Made by a program: the position numbers and the translations under genes
Assembly (NCBI RefSeq): GCF_009733595.1
Contig: NZ_WOFH01000009.1
Coordinates: 248,001 to 312,000 of the forward strand
DNA length: 64,000 bases
Direction of reading: 5' to 3'
From: Actinomadura litoris
Lineage (GTDB): Bacteria; Actinomycetota; Actinomycetes; Streptosporangiales; Streptosporangiaceae
Notes under the pieces: generated by a model
What the model was told of the DNA's origin: nothing
Database searches by the model: none
Seen by the model: the letters and a program-made list of their open reading frames with translations, nothing else
Shown here: positions 34,779-44,919 of the stretch, piece after piece
Position numbering within the stretch: position 1 is the stretch's first letter
How the letters are laid out: every line of letters starts with the position of its first letter

Positions 34779-35279
34779 GTGACCGAGACCCGCGCTGACA
34801 ACGTCACCTGGCTGACCCAGGAGGCGTACGACCGGCTCAAGGCTGAGCTGGACCACCTGTCGGGCCCGGGCCGCATCGAGATCGCACAGAAGATCGAGGC
34901 GGCGCGGGAGGAGGGCGACCTGCGCGAGAACGGCGGCTACCACGCGGCCAAGGAGGAGCAGGGCAAGATCGAGGGGCGCATCCTCCAACTCCAGGGGATC
35001 CTGGAGAACGCCCGCGTCGGCGAGGCCCCCCGCACGGAGGGCGTCGTCGGGCCCGGGATGACCGTCACGGTCGCCTTCGAGGGCGACGACGAGGAGGTCA
35101 CGTTCCTGCTCGCCTCCCGCGAGGAGAGCGGCGCCCCGATCGACGTCTACTCCCCGAAGTCCCCGCTCGGCGCCGCCATCAACGGCAAGAAGGTCGGCGT
35201 CAAGGCCACCTACTCGCTTCCCAACGGCCGCAGCATGACCGTGGAGATCCTCGACGCGACCCCCTACGTGGGGGCGTAG
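34779..35279 (+). CDS. greA: Transcription elongation factor GreA
   Basis: A 166-residue factor that rescues backtracked RNA polymerase by stimulating transcript cleavage. The N-terminal coiled coil (about 10-80) keeps the acidic tip (REEGDLRENGGYHAAKEEQG). The C-terminal FKBP-like domain follows. The GTG start is preceded by GAGGAG. Terminated by a strong hairpin at 35288-35326. Confidence 0.96.
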   Translation: MTETRADNVTWLTQEAYDRLKAELDHLSGPGRIEIAQKIEAAREEGDLRENGGYHAAKEEQGKIEGRILQLQGILENARVGEAPRTEGVVGPGMTVTVAFEGDDEEVTFLLASREESGAPIDVYSPKSPLGAAINGKKVGVKATYSLPNGRSMTVEILDATPYVGA

Positions 35280-35287
35280 CCGTCGCC

Positions 35288-35326
35288 GCCCTTGGCGGCG
35301 GGTCCCCCGGACCCGACGCCAAGGGC
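35288..35326. terminator. Bidirectional terminator after greA
   Basis: An 18-base-pair stem with one mismatch: GCCCTTGGCG (35288-35297) with CGCCAAGGGC (35317-35326), and CGGGTCC with GGACCCG inside, around a CCC loop. It serves greA and the convergent AsnC gene. Confidence 0.85.
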
Positions 35327-35333
35327 ACGGTGT

Positions 35334-35810
35334 TCAGGCACCGCTCCGGGCCACGGCCCGCACCAGCGGGAGCGTGCGGTAGGGGACCTGCTCGGCCAGG
35401 GAGATCACCGAGGACGCGCGTTCCACGCCCGCCACGTCCACGATCACGTCGATGACCCGCTGCAGGTCGGTGTTGCTGCGCGCGACGATCCGGCAGAGCA
35501 TGTCGCCGGGGCCGGTGATCGTGTGCGCCTCGATCACCTCGGGCACCTGCGCGAGCCGCGCGGCCACCGGGTCGTGCCCGCCCGCCTGCCGCAGTTGCAG
35601 GGTCACGAACGCCGTCACCCCGTAGCCGATCGCCGCCGGGTCGATGTCGGGGCCGAAGCCGCGCGTCACGCCGTCGCGGGCCAGCCGGTCCAGCCGCGCC
35701 TGGACGGTGCCGCGCGCCACCTTGAGCCGCCGCGACGCCTCCAGCACGCCCACGCGCGGCTCGGCGGCGAACATCTCGATCAGCCTGCCGTCCAACTCGT
35801 CGATCGACAT
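35334..35810 (-). CDS. Lrp/AsnC-family regulator (HPPD-linked)
   Basis: A 158-residue regulator with an N-terminal helix-turn-helix (about 5-55, LDGRLIEMFAAEPRVGVLEASRRL, VARGTVQARLDRL) and a C-terminal RAM ligand domain. ATG 35810 has GGAGG just upstream; ATG 35834 has no ribosome site. It is divergent from 4-hydroxyphenylpyruvate dioxygenase, a pairing common in Streptomyces where the AsnC protein controls tyrosine breakdown. Nested inverted repeats between the genes are the likely binding sites. Confidence 0.93.
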   Translation of the reverse strand: MSIDELDGRLIEMFAAEPRVGVLEASRRLKVARGTVQARLDRLARDGVTRGFGPDIDPAAIGYGVTAFVTLQLRQAGGHDPVAARLAQVPEVIEAHTITGPGDMLCRIVARSNTDLQRVIDVIVDVAGVERASSVISLAEQVPYRTLPLVRAVARSGA

Positions 35811-35833
35811 CGCGCCTCCAGCGATGGTCACCA

Positions 35834-35920
35834 TGTACAGGAAGCCCGGTCAGGCCCCATGTTCACTGTACAAACTGACCAGTGTTTTGGACGACTCTTG
35901 CGCAGCTTGTAGTCGTCCAA
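35834..35920. promoter_or_regulatory. Nested operators between AsnC and HPPD genes
   Basis: Three inverted repeats: TGTACAG (35834-35840) / CTGTACA (35866-35872); GGTCAG (35848-35853) / CTGACC (35875-35880); and the perfect ten-base TTGGACGACT (35887-35896) / AGTCGTCCAA (35911-35920). The first two interlock. Together they suit binding of an AsnC oligomer that controls both directions. Confidence 0.65.
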
Positions 35921-35934
35921 CGAAATTGGATGGC

Positions 35935-37026
35935 ATGGATGAGTTTCCGGTCAAGGGCATGGACGCCGTCGTCTTCGCGGTCGGCAACGCGCACCAGGCG
36001 GCGCACTACTACTCGACCGCGTTCGGGATGCGCAGGGTCGCCTACCGCGGCCCCGAGAACGGCCTGCGCGAGGAGGCCGTGCACGTACTCCAGTCGGGCG
36101 GGGCCCGGTTCGTCTTCCGGGGCCCGACGAAGGCGGGCACGGAGATCGGGCGCCACGTCGCCGCGCACGGCGACGGCGTGGTGGACCTCGCGATCGAGGT
36201 CCCCGACGTCGAGGCGGCCTACCGGCACGCCGTCGCGAAGGGCGCGACGGGCCTGGAGGAGCCGCACGTCCTGGAGGACGAGCACGGCAAGGTGACGATC
36301 GCGGCGATCTCCACCTACGGCGAGACGCGGCACTCGCTGGTCGACCGCTCGCTGTACGACGGGCCGTACCTGCCCGGGTTCGAGGCGGCGGACCCGATCG
36401 TCGCGCCGCCGGAGAAGCGGTTCTTCCAGGCGATCGACCACTGCGTCGGCAACGTCGAGCGCATGGACGAGTGGGCGGACTACTACCACCGTGTCATGAA
36501 CTTCACGGACATGGCCGAGTTCGTCGGCGCCGACATCGCCACCGAGTACTCGGCGCTGATGTCCAAGGTCGTCGCGGACGGCACCCGCAAGGTGAAGTTC
36601 CCGCTGAACGAGCCCGCCGAGGGCAAGCGCAAGTCCCAGATCGACGAGTACCTGGAGTTCTACGGCGGCCCCGGCGTGCAGCACATCGCGCTGGCGACCA
36701 ACGACATCCTGTCCTCGGTGGACCAGATGCGGGCGGCGGGCGTGGAGTTCCTCCAGTGCCCCGACTCCTACTACGAGGACCCGGAGCTGCGCGCGCGCAT
36801 CGGTGAGGTGCGGGTGCCGATCGAGGAGCTGCAGAAGCGCCGCATCCAGGTGGACCGCGACGAGGACGGCTACCTGTTGCAGATCTTCACCAAGCCCGTC
36901 CAGGACAGGCCGACGGTGTTCTTCGAGCTGATCGAGCGGCACGGGTCGCTCGGGTTCGGCAAGGGGAACTTCAAGGCGCTGTTCGAGGCGATCGAGCGGG
37001 AGCAGGAGCGTCGCGGGAACCTGTGA
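35935..37026 (+). CDS. hpd: 4-hydroxyphenylpyruvate dioxygenase
   Basis: A 363-residue Fe(II) dioxygenase that turns 4-hydroxyphenylpyruvate into homogentisate in tyrosine catabolism. It has two vicinal-oxygen-chelate domains (about 8-145 and 163-335). The iron ligands are H169 (IDHCVG), H250 (VQHIAL) and E331 (FFELIER). The C-terminal GFGKGNFKALFEAIE block supports HPPD over 4-hydroxymandelate synthase. No other gene of the pathway is nearby. ATG 35935 matches the family start. A strong terminator follows. Confidence 0.96.
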   Translation: MDEFPVKGMDAVVFAVGNAHQAAHYYSTAFGMRRVAYRGPENGLREEAVHVLQSGGARFVFRGPTKAGTEIGRHVAAHGDGVVDLAIEVPDVEAAYRHAVAKGATGLEEPHVLEDEHGKVTIAAISTYGETRHSLVDRSLYDGPYLPGFEAADPIVAPPEKRFFQAIDHCVGNVERMDEWADYYHRVMNFTDMAEFVGADIATEYSALMSKVVADGTRKVKFPLNEPAEGKRKSQIDEYLEFYGGPGVQHIALATNDILSSVDQMRAAGVEFLQCPDSYYEDPELRARIGEVRVPIEELQKRRIQVDRDEDGYLLQIFTKPVQDRPTVFFELIERHGSLGFGKGNFKALFEAIEREQERRGNL

Positions 37027-37052
37027 TCTTCGTCCCCTCGCCGATCGGGGGA

Positions 37053-37085
37053 TCCGGCCCCGGACGCCCCGCGTCCGGGGCCGGA
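37053..37085 (+). terminator. hpd terminator hairpin
   Basis: Perfect 15-base stem TCCGGCCCCGGACGC / GCGTCCGGGGCCGGA with a CCC loop, 27 bases after the hpd stop. Confidence 0.88.
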
Positions 37086-37130
37086 CGGCGATTCGGGGCG
37101 GTATGCACGGGACCAATCCCCCTCCAGGGC

Positions 37131-37147
37131 GGGCACACTGTGTGCCC
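37131..37147. promoter_or_regulatory. Palindrome abutting the RDD start codon
   Basis: GGGCACAC-T-GTGTGCCC, a perfect eight-base inverted repeat, ends on the base before ATG 37148. It could be an operator or an RNA hairpin blocking initiation. No Shine-Dalgarno is present. Confidence 0.6.
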
Positions 37148-38014
37148 ATGAGCCAACCGCCCGAGCAGCCACAAGGCTGGCATCCCCCTGACGAACCGCC
37201 GAAACAGGACGAGACGCCGCAGAGCGATGCCGCGCCGCAGGCCGAGCCCGCGCCCGCACCCGCGCCCGACGACCGCCCTCCGCCCTACCAGGGGCACTAC
37301 GGCAGCGGCCAGGCGCAGCCGCTGCCCGCCTATCCGCAGCAGGCGCACCCCCAGCAGCCCTACGGCCAGCAGCCCTACCCGCAACAGCCCTACCCGCAAC
37401 AGCCCTATCCCCAGCAGCCGTACGGGCAGCAGCCCTACGGGCCTCCCGGGGGAGGCCCGATCGCCGGACGCGGCGCGCGGCTCGGCGCGGGGCTGCTGGA
37501 CTGGCTCATCGTCGGCGTGGTGTCGGTCCCGTTCCTCCTCCCGGCGATCCGCTGGGACCGGTTCCAGGACGCGGCGGACTCCGGCGAGACCCTGGAGGCG
37601 GCCGACATGTACGACATCCCGCGCCTCCTCATCGGGTACGCGTGCATCCTCGTGCTGGGGTTCGCCTACTACACGGTCCAGCACGCCAAATGGGGGCAGA
37701 CGGTCGGGAAGCGGGCGGCGGGCGTCCGGGTGGTCCGCGCGTCCGACCACGGCCCGGTGAGCTGGGGCCAGGCGGCGCTGCGGCAGGGGTTCGTGTACCT
37801 GCTGACCATCGGCTCGGCCGTCCTCAGCCTGCTCGGCCCGGTGGGGAACCTGCTGGGCATCCTCGGGCTGCTCGACAACGCCTGGATCCTCTGGGACCCG
37901 CAGCGGCAGGGCCTCCACGACAAGGTGGCCAAGACGGTGGTGGTGAAGGCGGCTCAGTGGGCGCCCAACCCGTACGCCAAGGCCCGCGTTCCGGGCGATC
38001 CCGGCAACCTTTGA
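37148..38014 (+). CDS. Proline-rich RDD-family membrane protein (Pra-like)
   Basis: A 288-residue protein. A Pro/Gln/Tyr-rich N-terminus (about 1-108) has tandem QQPYPQQP-type repeats. An RDD domain with three or four membrane segments follows (about 118-270: ARLGAGLLDWLIVGVV, GQTVGKRAAGVRVV). Mycobacterial Pra (Rv1078) has this layout and lies near metB and greA, as here. RDD proteins are membrane proteins of mostly unknown role. ATG 37148 is preferred over 37103. A second copy follows at 38091. Confidence 0.9.
   Translation: MSQPPEQPQGWHPPDEPPKQDETPQSDAAPQAEPAPAPAPDDRPPPYQGHYGSGQAQPLPAYPQQAHPQQPYGQQPYPQQPYPQQPYPQQPYGQQPYGPPGGGPIAGRGARLGAGLLDWLIVGVVSVPFLLPAIRWDRFQDAADSGETLEAADMYDIPRLLIGYACILVLGFAYYTVQHAKWGQTVGKRAAGVRVVRASDHGPVSWGQAALRQGFVYLLTIGSAVLSLLGPVGNLLGILGLLDNAWILWDPQRQGLHDKVAKTVVVKAAQWAPNPYAKARVPGDPGNL
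37340..37445 (+). repeat. QQPYPQQP coding repeats
   Basis: Tandem 12-15 base units encode Gln-Gln-Pro-Tyr in the N-terminus of the first RDD protein. Frame is conserved, so selection or slippage acts on the protein tail. Confidence 0.75.
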
Positions 38015-38090
38015 TCATCCACGGGTAAACATTGCGGCGCCCCGGGCGCGGCGAGGTTTGCTCGGCGGCGCCCGAGCCCACCTTGACGGC

Positions 38091-39032
38091 ATGACGCAAC
38101 CGCCGAACGACCCCGCGCCCGGGGATGAGCCGGACCACGGCCGCCAACCGCCGCAGGAACCCGACGACCAGCCCGAGCGCCCCGGCCCGTACGAAGGGCC
38201 TCCCCTCGGCGGCGAGCAGCCCGGCTACGGGCGGCCGCCCGGCGAGGAGCCCGGCTACGGGGAGCAGCCGGACCACGGCCGGCAGCCCTACCCCGAGCAG
38301 CCCTACTCCGAGCAGCCGTACGGGCAGCGGCAACCCGGATACGGGGAGCAGCCCGGCTACGGCCAGCAGCCCGGGTACGGCCAGCAACCGGGCTACGGGC
38401 AACAGCAGCCGGGCTACGGCCAGCAACCCGGATACGGCCAGCAACCCGGATACGGAGAGCAGCCGGGCTACGGAGAGCAGCCCGGGTACGGGCAGCAGCA
38501 GCCCTACGGCGGGCTGCCCGGGTACGGGGGCGGGGGCGAGGCGTACGTCGACCCCGCGGCGGGCCTGGCGAGCCGGTGGGCGCGGCTGGGGGCCGCCATC
38601 GTGGACGGGATCATCCTCGGCATCGTGACGACGCTGATCTCGCTGCCGTTCATCGACTGGGACCGCGTTTTCCACCCCGACGACGGCGACTCCTTCTACG
38701 GCGGCGGCCGGGCCGCGTCCAACGTGTTCGGGATCGTCCTCGGGTTCCTCTACTACTGGCTGATGCACGCCCAGTCGGGGCAGACGCTCGGCAAGAAGCT
38801 GCTGCGGATCCGCGTCGTCCGGGAGGAGGACGGGGGCGCGATCGGCAGCGGGCGGGCCGCCGGGCGCTCGGCGTTCTACGCCGTGCTCGGCGGGATCTGC
38901 GGCTGCATCGGGCTGATCAACGTCGCGTGGATCCTGTGGGACCCGCGCAAGCAGGCGCTGCACTGCAAGGTCGCGCACACGGTCGTCGTCAAGGTGGATC
39001 CGAGGGCGCCCGATCCCTACGTCCACCGCTGA
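38091..39032 (+). CDS. Second RDD-family protein with GYGQQP repeats
   Basis: A 313-residue paralogue of the gene upstream. The N-terminal tail (about 1-155) is built from GYGQQP / GYGEQP repeats, longer than in the first copy. The RDD domain (about 160-300) has ARLGAAIVDGIILGIV, GQTLGKKLLRIRVV and a closing WILWDPRKQALHCKVA block shared with the first copy. ATG 38091 is the natural start though no ribosome site is visible. Such tails may mediate self-association; this is speculation. Confidence 0.9.
   Translation: MTQPPNDPAPGDEPDHGRQPPQEPDDQPERPGPYEGPPLGGEQPGYGRPPGEEPGYGEQPDHGRQPYPEQPYSEQPYGQRQPGYGEQPGYGQQPGYGQQPGYGQQQPGYGQQPGYGQQPGYGEQPGYGEQPGYGQQQPYGGLPGYGGGGEAYVDPAAGLASRWARLGAAIVDGIILGIVTTLISLPFIDWDRVFHPDDGDSFYGGGRAASNVFGIVLGFLYYWLMHAQSGQTLGKKLLRIRVVREEDGGAIGSGRAAGRSAFYAVLGGICGCIGLINVAWILWDPRKQALHCKVAHTVVVKVDPRAPDPYVHR
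38330..38520 (+). repeat. GYGQQP coding repeats
   Basis: About a dozen imperfect 15-18 base units such as GGCTACGGCCAGCAGCCC encode GYGQQP-type hexads. They keep frame with the RDD gene and are not a CRISPR array. Confidence 0.8.
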
Positions 39033-39095
39033 AAGGCTTCACCACAAACACGTCCGAGTTGCCCAGCGTGCCCTCCGCCGGGCAGTCTGGTCGTT

Positions 39096-40658
<1,563 letters not shown>

Positions 40659-40733
40659 CCGCCCGGGTAAGCGTTCGGTCAAGTACGGCAGGGCGAGTGC
40701 CGGGAGGACGCCGGGCCGGGTGATGCTCTGCGG

Positions 40734-42107
40734 GTGACCGGGCCTCCTGGACGGATGACGGCGGCGGCCGCCGCCCTGACCCTGCTCATGCCCTCGCCCG
40801 CCGTGCCCTCCCCGGGCTCCCCCGGCCTGGGCGACGCCTACTTCAAGTACGCGGGCAACGGCGGCTACGACGTCGACCACTACGACGTCGCGCTCACCTA
40901 TGCGGGGCCGCGAACGGGCGCGGTCGAGGCGACCGTGTCCATCACCGCCAGGGCCGTGCAGGACCTCTCGGCGTTCGACCTCGACTTCCGGGGCCCGGAG
41001 ATCGTCGACGTCACCGTGGACGGCCGGTCCGCCCGGCACGCGCGCGCGGGCCAGGAGCTCACGGTCACGCCCGCCTCGCCCCTCCCCCGAGGGCGGACGT
41101 TCACGGCGGTCGTCCGGTACTCGGGGAGGCCCCGGCCGATCCAGAGCCAGGCGTACGGGACCTACGGGTGGGTCCCGTCCAAGGACGGCGCGGTGGTGGT
41201 GTCCGAGCCCGACGGCGCGCCGACGTGGCTGCCGGTGAACGACCACCCGCGCGACAAGGCCACCTACGCGTTCCGGGTGACCGTCCCGCAGGGCCTGCGG
41301 GTGCTCGCCAACGGGCGCCCCGGCGAGACCGTCACCGGCGCCGGGACGGCGACCTACACCTGGGCCGAGGAGTCGCCCATGGCGAGCTACCTGGCCATGG
41401 TCGCGATCGGGCGGTTCCGGGTGCGCGAGACGACGGCGTCGGGGGTCCCGGTCATCACGGCCGTCGACCCGAAGTACAAGGCGTCGGCCAAGGAGTTCGA
41501 GGAGCGCACCGTCAAGGCGCTGACCTGGGCGTCGGGCGTCTTCGGCCCGTACCCGTTCGCGACGGCGGGCGGCGTCGTCGACGACGCGCGGCTCGACTAC
41601 GCGCTGGAGGCGCAGGAGCGGCCCGTCTACGGCGGTTTCGTGCCGGGCGAGGCGTTCGTCGTCCACGAGATCGCGCACCAGTGGTTCGGCGACAGCGTGA
41701 GCCTGGAGCGCTGGCAGGACATCTGGCTGAACGAGGGCTTCGCGACCTACGCGGAGTGGCTGTGGCGCGAGCGGTCCGGCAAGGACTCCGCCAGGAAGAT
41801 CTTCAAGCGGTACTACGCACAGCGCGCGGACTCCCCCATCTTCGCCCCGCCGCCGGGTGACCCGGGCGCGGCCGAGTTGTTCGGCTTCTCGGTCTACGTC
41901 CGGGGCGCGATGTGCCTCCAGGCCCTGCGCGAGCGGATCGGCGACCGGGCGTTCTTCCAGGTCCTGCGGACGTGGGCGGCGTCGCGGCGCGACTCGTCCG
42001 CGACCACGGAGGAGTTCGTCGCGCATGCCGAGCGGGTCTCGGGACGGCGGCTCGGGCCGCTGTTCGACGCCTGGCTGAAGGGCCGCGGGAAACCGAGGAA
42101 GTGGTGA
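40734..42107 (+). CDS. M1-family metallopeptidase, secreted
   Basis: A 457-residue paralogue of the preceding gene with a Sec-type signal (about 8-26, cut near PAVPSPG). Zinc ligands are in HEIAHQWFGD (H311 from the GTG start) and WLNEGF. YALEAQERPVYG replaces GAMEN. GTG 40734 or ATG 40755 could start it; both give a workable signal. It lies 75 bases downstream of the first copy, and the shared SVSLxRWQDIWLNEGFATYAE stretch points to recent duplication. Confidence 0.92.
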   Translation: MTGPPGRMTAAAAALTLLMPSPAVPSPGSPGLGDAYFKYAGNGGYDVDHYDVALTYAGPRTGAVEATVSITARAVQDLSAFDLDFRGPEIVDVTVDGRSARHARAGQELTVTPASPLPRGRTFTAVVRYSGRPRPIQSQAYGTYGWVPSKDGAVVVSEPDGAPTWLPVNDHPRDKATYAFRVTVPQGLRVLANGRPGETVTGAGTATYTWAEESPMASYLAMVAIGRFRVRETTASGVPVITAVDPKYKASAKEFEERTVKALTWASGVFGPYPFATAGGVVDDARLDYALEAQERPVYGGFVPGEAFVVHEIAHQWFGDSVSLERWQDIWLNEGFATYAEWLWRERSGKDSARKIFKRYYAQRADSPIFAPPPGDPGAAELFGFSVYVRGAMCLQALRERIGDRAFFQVLRTWAASRRDSSATTEEFVAHAERVSGRRLGPLFDAWLKGRGKPRKW

Positions 42108-42237
42108 GACTGGGACGAGCCAATCCGCGTATTCCGCTCCACACGGGCTGATTCGAGACCAAATCGCGCTTGAATCGCGGGAAGGTCACCCGAAATTCTG
42201 GTCGCGAGCGTGGGCCCGACGACGAGGGACGAGGTCA

Positions 42238-43668
42238 ATGAGCACAACCCCCAGAGCACTCGCCGCGGTGGCGCTGAGCGTCGCCGCGGGCCTCCTGGTC
42301 TCGGCGGCGCCCGCGGGCGCCGCCTCCCGTTTCTCCCCCGGCGCCCCCGGCGCGGGCGACCCGTACTTCCCCGACATGGGCAACGGCGGGTACGACGTCT
42401 CGCACTACGACGTCGCGCTGCGGTACGACCCGGCGACCAAGGGCATCAACGCCGTCACGCGGATCACCGCGCGGGCGACGCAGAACCTCTCCCGTTTCGA
42501 CCTGGACTTCCTCGGACCGCTGAAGATCTCGTCGCTGACCGTGGACGGCCGCCGCGCCGCCTTCCGCAGGACGGGCGCGCAGGAGCTGGTCATCACCCCC
42601 GGCCGCGGGCTGCGCGAGCACCACCGCTTCACGGTGACCGTGGCGTACTCGGGCGTCCCGCGGACCGTGGACGACCAGGCGCTCGGCACGTCCGGGTGGA
42701 TCCCGACGGCCGACGGCGCCGTCATGCTGAACCAGCCGATCGGCGCCGCGTCGGTCTACCCGGTGAACGACCACCCCACCGACAAGGCGACCTACACCTT
42801 CAGGCTGACCGCGCCCAAGGACCTCGCCACGCTCGCCAACGGCGACCTGAAGGGCAGCCGCACCTGGAACGGCTGGACGACCACGCGCTGGGAGAACAGC
42901 CACCCCATGGCCAGCGAGCTGACCATGGTCGCGATCGGCCGGTACGACCTGCTGGCCGAGCGCACCGGCACCGGCGTCCCGAGCCTGGTCGCGACCGACC
43001 GGAGCCTCGGCGTGAAGCCCGCCCTCGTCAAGGAGTTCTCCCGGCAGACCGCCGAGGTGATCGAGTTCGAGTCGGCGCTGTACGGCCGCTACCCGTTCAC
43101 CTCCACCGGCGGCATCGTGGCCAAGGCGGGCGTGGGCTACGCGCTGGAGACGCAGAGCCGCCCGGTGTACGACCTGACGCACCGTCCCGGCACGATCCCG
43201 TCCGGCACCCTCCTCGCGCACGAGCTGGGCCACCAGTGGTTCGGCGACGCCGTCTCGCCGAAGCGCTGGGCCGACATCTGGCTGAACGAGGGCTTCGCGA
43301 CGTACTCCGAGTGGCTGTACTCGGAGAGGTTCTCCGGCAAGCCCGTCCAGAAGAGCTTCGACGAGAGCTACGCGGCGCCCGCGACGGCCGAGCTGTGGAA
43401 GGGCAAGGTCTCCGACCCGGGCCGCGACCAGATCTTCGACGCCCTCGTCTACGAGCGCGGCGCGATGGCGGTCCACGCCCTGCGCCGGACCATCGGCGAC
43501 AAGGCGTTCTTCCGGCTCATCAAGGCGTGGCCCGCCGCCTACATGTACAGCAACGGGTCGACGGCGGACTTCGTCCGCTTCGCCGAGCGGATCGCCCACA
43601 GGGACCTGCGCGGCTGGGCGACCCCCTGGCTGTACTCCGAGGGCAAGCCCGCCGTCAGCTCGACGTGA
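42238..43668 (+). CDS. M1-family metallopeptidase, secreted
   Basis: A 476-residue third paralogue, the most diverged (AVSPKRWADIWLNEGFATYSE). A clean Sec signal peptide ends near AAPAGAAS (about 30). Zinc ligands are H328, H332 and E351 (HELGHQWFGD). YALETQSRPVYD replaces GAMEN. ATG 42238 has GAGG close by. The 130-base gap before it could hold its own promoter. The last 14 bases overlap the 3' end of the convergent threonine ammonia-lyase gene. Confidence 0.92.
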   Translation: MSTTPRALAAVALSVAAGLLVSAAPAGAASRFSPGAPGAGDPYFPDMGNGGYDVSHYDVALRYDPATKGINAVTRITARATQNLSRFDLDFLGPLKISSLTVDGRRAAFRRTGAQELVITPGRGLREHHRFTVTVAYSGVPRTVDDQALGTSGWIPTADGAVMLNQPIGAASVYPVNDHPTDKATYTFRLTAPKDLATLANGDLKGSRTWNGWTTTRWENSHPMASELTMVAIGRYDLLAERTGTGVPSLVATDRSLGVKPALVKEFSRQTAEVIEFESALYGRYPFTSTGGIVAKAGVGYALETQSRPVYDLTHRPGTIPSGTLLAHELGHQWFGDAVSPKRWADIWLNEGFATYSEWLYSERFSGKPVQKSFDESYAAPATAELWKGKVSDPGRDQIFDALVYERGAMAVHALRRTIGDKAFFRLIKAWPAAYMYSNGSTADFVRFAERIAHRDLRGWATPWLYSEGKPAVSST

Positions 43669-44878
43669 GCGTGTAGCCCTTCTCGCGGAGGCGTCCGATG
43701 ACGTCTTCGGAGTGGTCGGAGCCGCGCGTCTCCAGGTGCATGAGCACCTCCGCCTCCTCGACGGGGAGGCGCGCGGCGACCCGCTCGTGCATGACGTCCA
43801 GGACGTTGACGCCGAGTTCGGCGAGTTCGCCGAGCAGCGTGACCAGGGCGCCGGGGCGGTCCTTCAGGCGGCACCGGACGACGAGGTAGCGGCCGGTGCC
43901 CGCCAGGCCGTGCCGCAGCACCTTCGACAGCAGCAGCGGGTCGATGTTGCCGCCCGACAGCAGCACGACCACCGGCGTCCGGAACGCGTAGGAGTGCTCC
44001 AGCAGCGCCGCGACCCCGGCCGCGCCCGCGGGCTCGACGACCTGTTTGGCACGTTCGAGGCAGAGCAGCAGCGCCTGGGAGATCGACTCCTCGGTCACCG
44101 TGACGACCGCGTCGACCAGCTCGGTGAACAGGTCGAAGGTGAGGTCGCCGGGGCGTCCGACGGCGATGCCGTCCGCCATCGTGGTCTCGATGTCGACGCG
44201 GACGGGCCGGCCCGCCGCGAGCGAGGCCGGGAAGGCCGCGGCGCGCTTGGCCTGCGCGCCGACGACCTTGACGTCGTGGCCGCCGGTCTCCTTCGCGACG
44301 CCCTTGAGCGCGGTGGCGATGCCGGAGACCAGGCCGCCGCCGCCGACGGCGCCGACGACCGTCCGGACCTCGGGGCACTGGTCGAGGATCTCCAGCCCGA
44401 TCGTGGCCTGGCCCGCGACGACGTCGGGGTGGTCGAACGGGTGGATGAGGACGGCGCCGCTCTCCTCGGCGTAGGTCTGGGCGGCGACGAGGCAGTCGTC
44501 CACGCTCGGGCCGGGGAAGACGACCTCGGCGCCGTACCCGCGGGTCGCGGCGATCTTGGGCAGCGGCGCGCCGACCGGCATGAACACCGTCGACTTGCAG
44601 CCGAGCATGGACGCCGCGAGCGCGACGCCCTGCGCGTGGTTGCCCGCGCTGGCCGCGACCACCCCCCGGGCCCGCTCGGCGTCGCTGAGCCGCGCGATCC
44701 GCACGTACGCGCCGCGGATCTTGAACGAGCCGGTGCGCTGGACGTTCTCGCACTTGAGCAGGACGGGCCCGCCGATGGCCTCCGAGAGCACCCGGGAGCG
44801 GATCAAGGGGGTGGGGACGACCACGTCGCGGAGCAGCTCGCGCGCGGCCCGGACATCGTCGACGGTGACGAGGCTCAT
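43655..44878 (-). CDS. ilvA: Threonine ammonia-lyase
   Basis: A 407-residue PLP enzyme that deaminates threonine to 2-oxobutyrate. The PLP lysine is K53 in TGSFKIRGAY. The phosphate loop (SAGNHAQG, GGGGLVSGI) is normal. A single C-terminal ACT domain (about 325-407, RCRLKDRPGALVTLLGELAELG) makes it the TdcB/short IlvA form with one regulatory module. It may serve isoleucine synthesis or threonine breakdown. ATG 44878 matches the family start. Confidence 0.94.
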   Translation of the reverse strand: MSLVTVDDVRAARELLRDVVVPTPLIRSRVLSEAIGGPVLLKCENVQRTGSFKIRGAYVRIARLSDAERARGVVAASAGNHAQGVALAASMLGCKSTVFMPVGAPLPKIAATRGYGAEVVFPGPSVDDCLVAAQTYAEESGAVLIHPFDHPDVVAGQATIGLEILDQCPEVRTVVGAVGGGGLVSGIATALKGVAKETGGHDVKVVGAQAKRAAAFPASLAAGRPVRVDIETTMADGIAVGRPGDLTFDLFTELVDAVVTVTEESISQALLLCLERAKQVVEPAGAAGVAALLEHSYAFRTPVVVLLSGGNIDPLLLSKVLRHGLAGTGRYLVVRCRLKDRPGALVTLLGELAELGVNVLDVMHERVAARLPVEEAEVLMHLETRGSDHSEDVIGRLREKGYTLTSS

Positions 44879-44919
44879 GCCACTGATCTTGCCACGCCCC
44901 CGGACCAGGTCGGCTGCGG

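Noticed and set aside
38330..38520. Possible CRISPR-like or regulatory repeat array
   Set aside because: Units are 15-18 bases, imperfect, without spacers, and encode GYGQQP in frame with an RDD gene.
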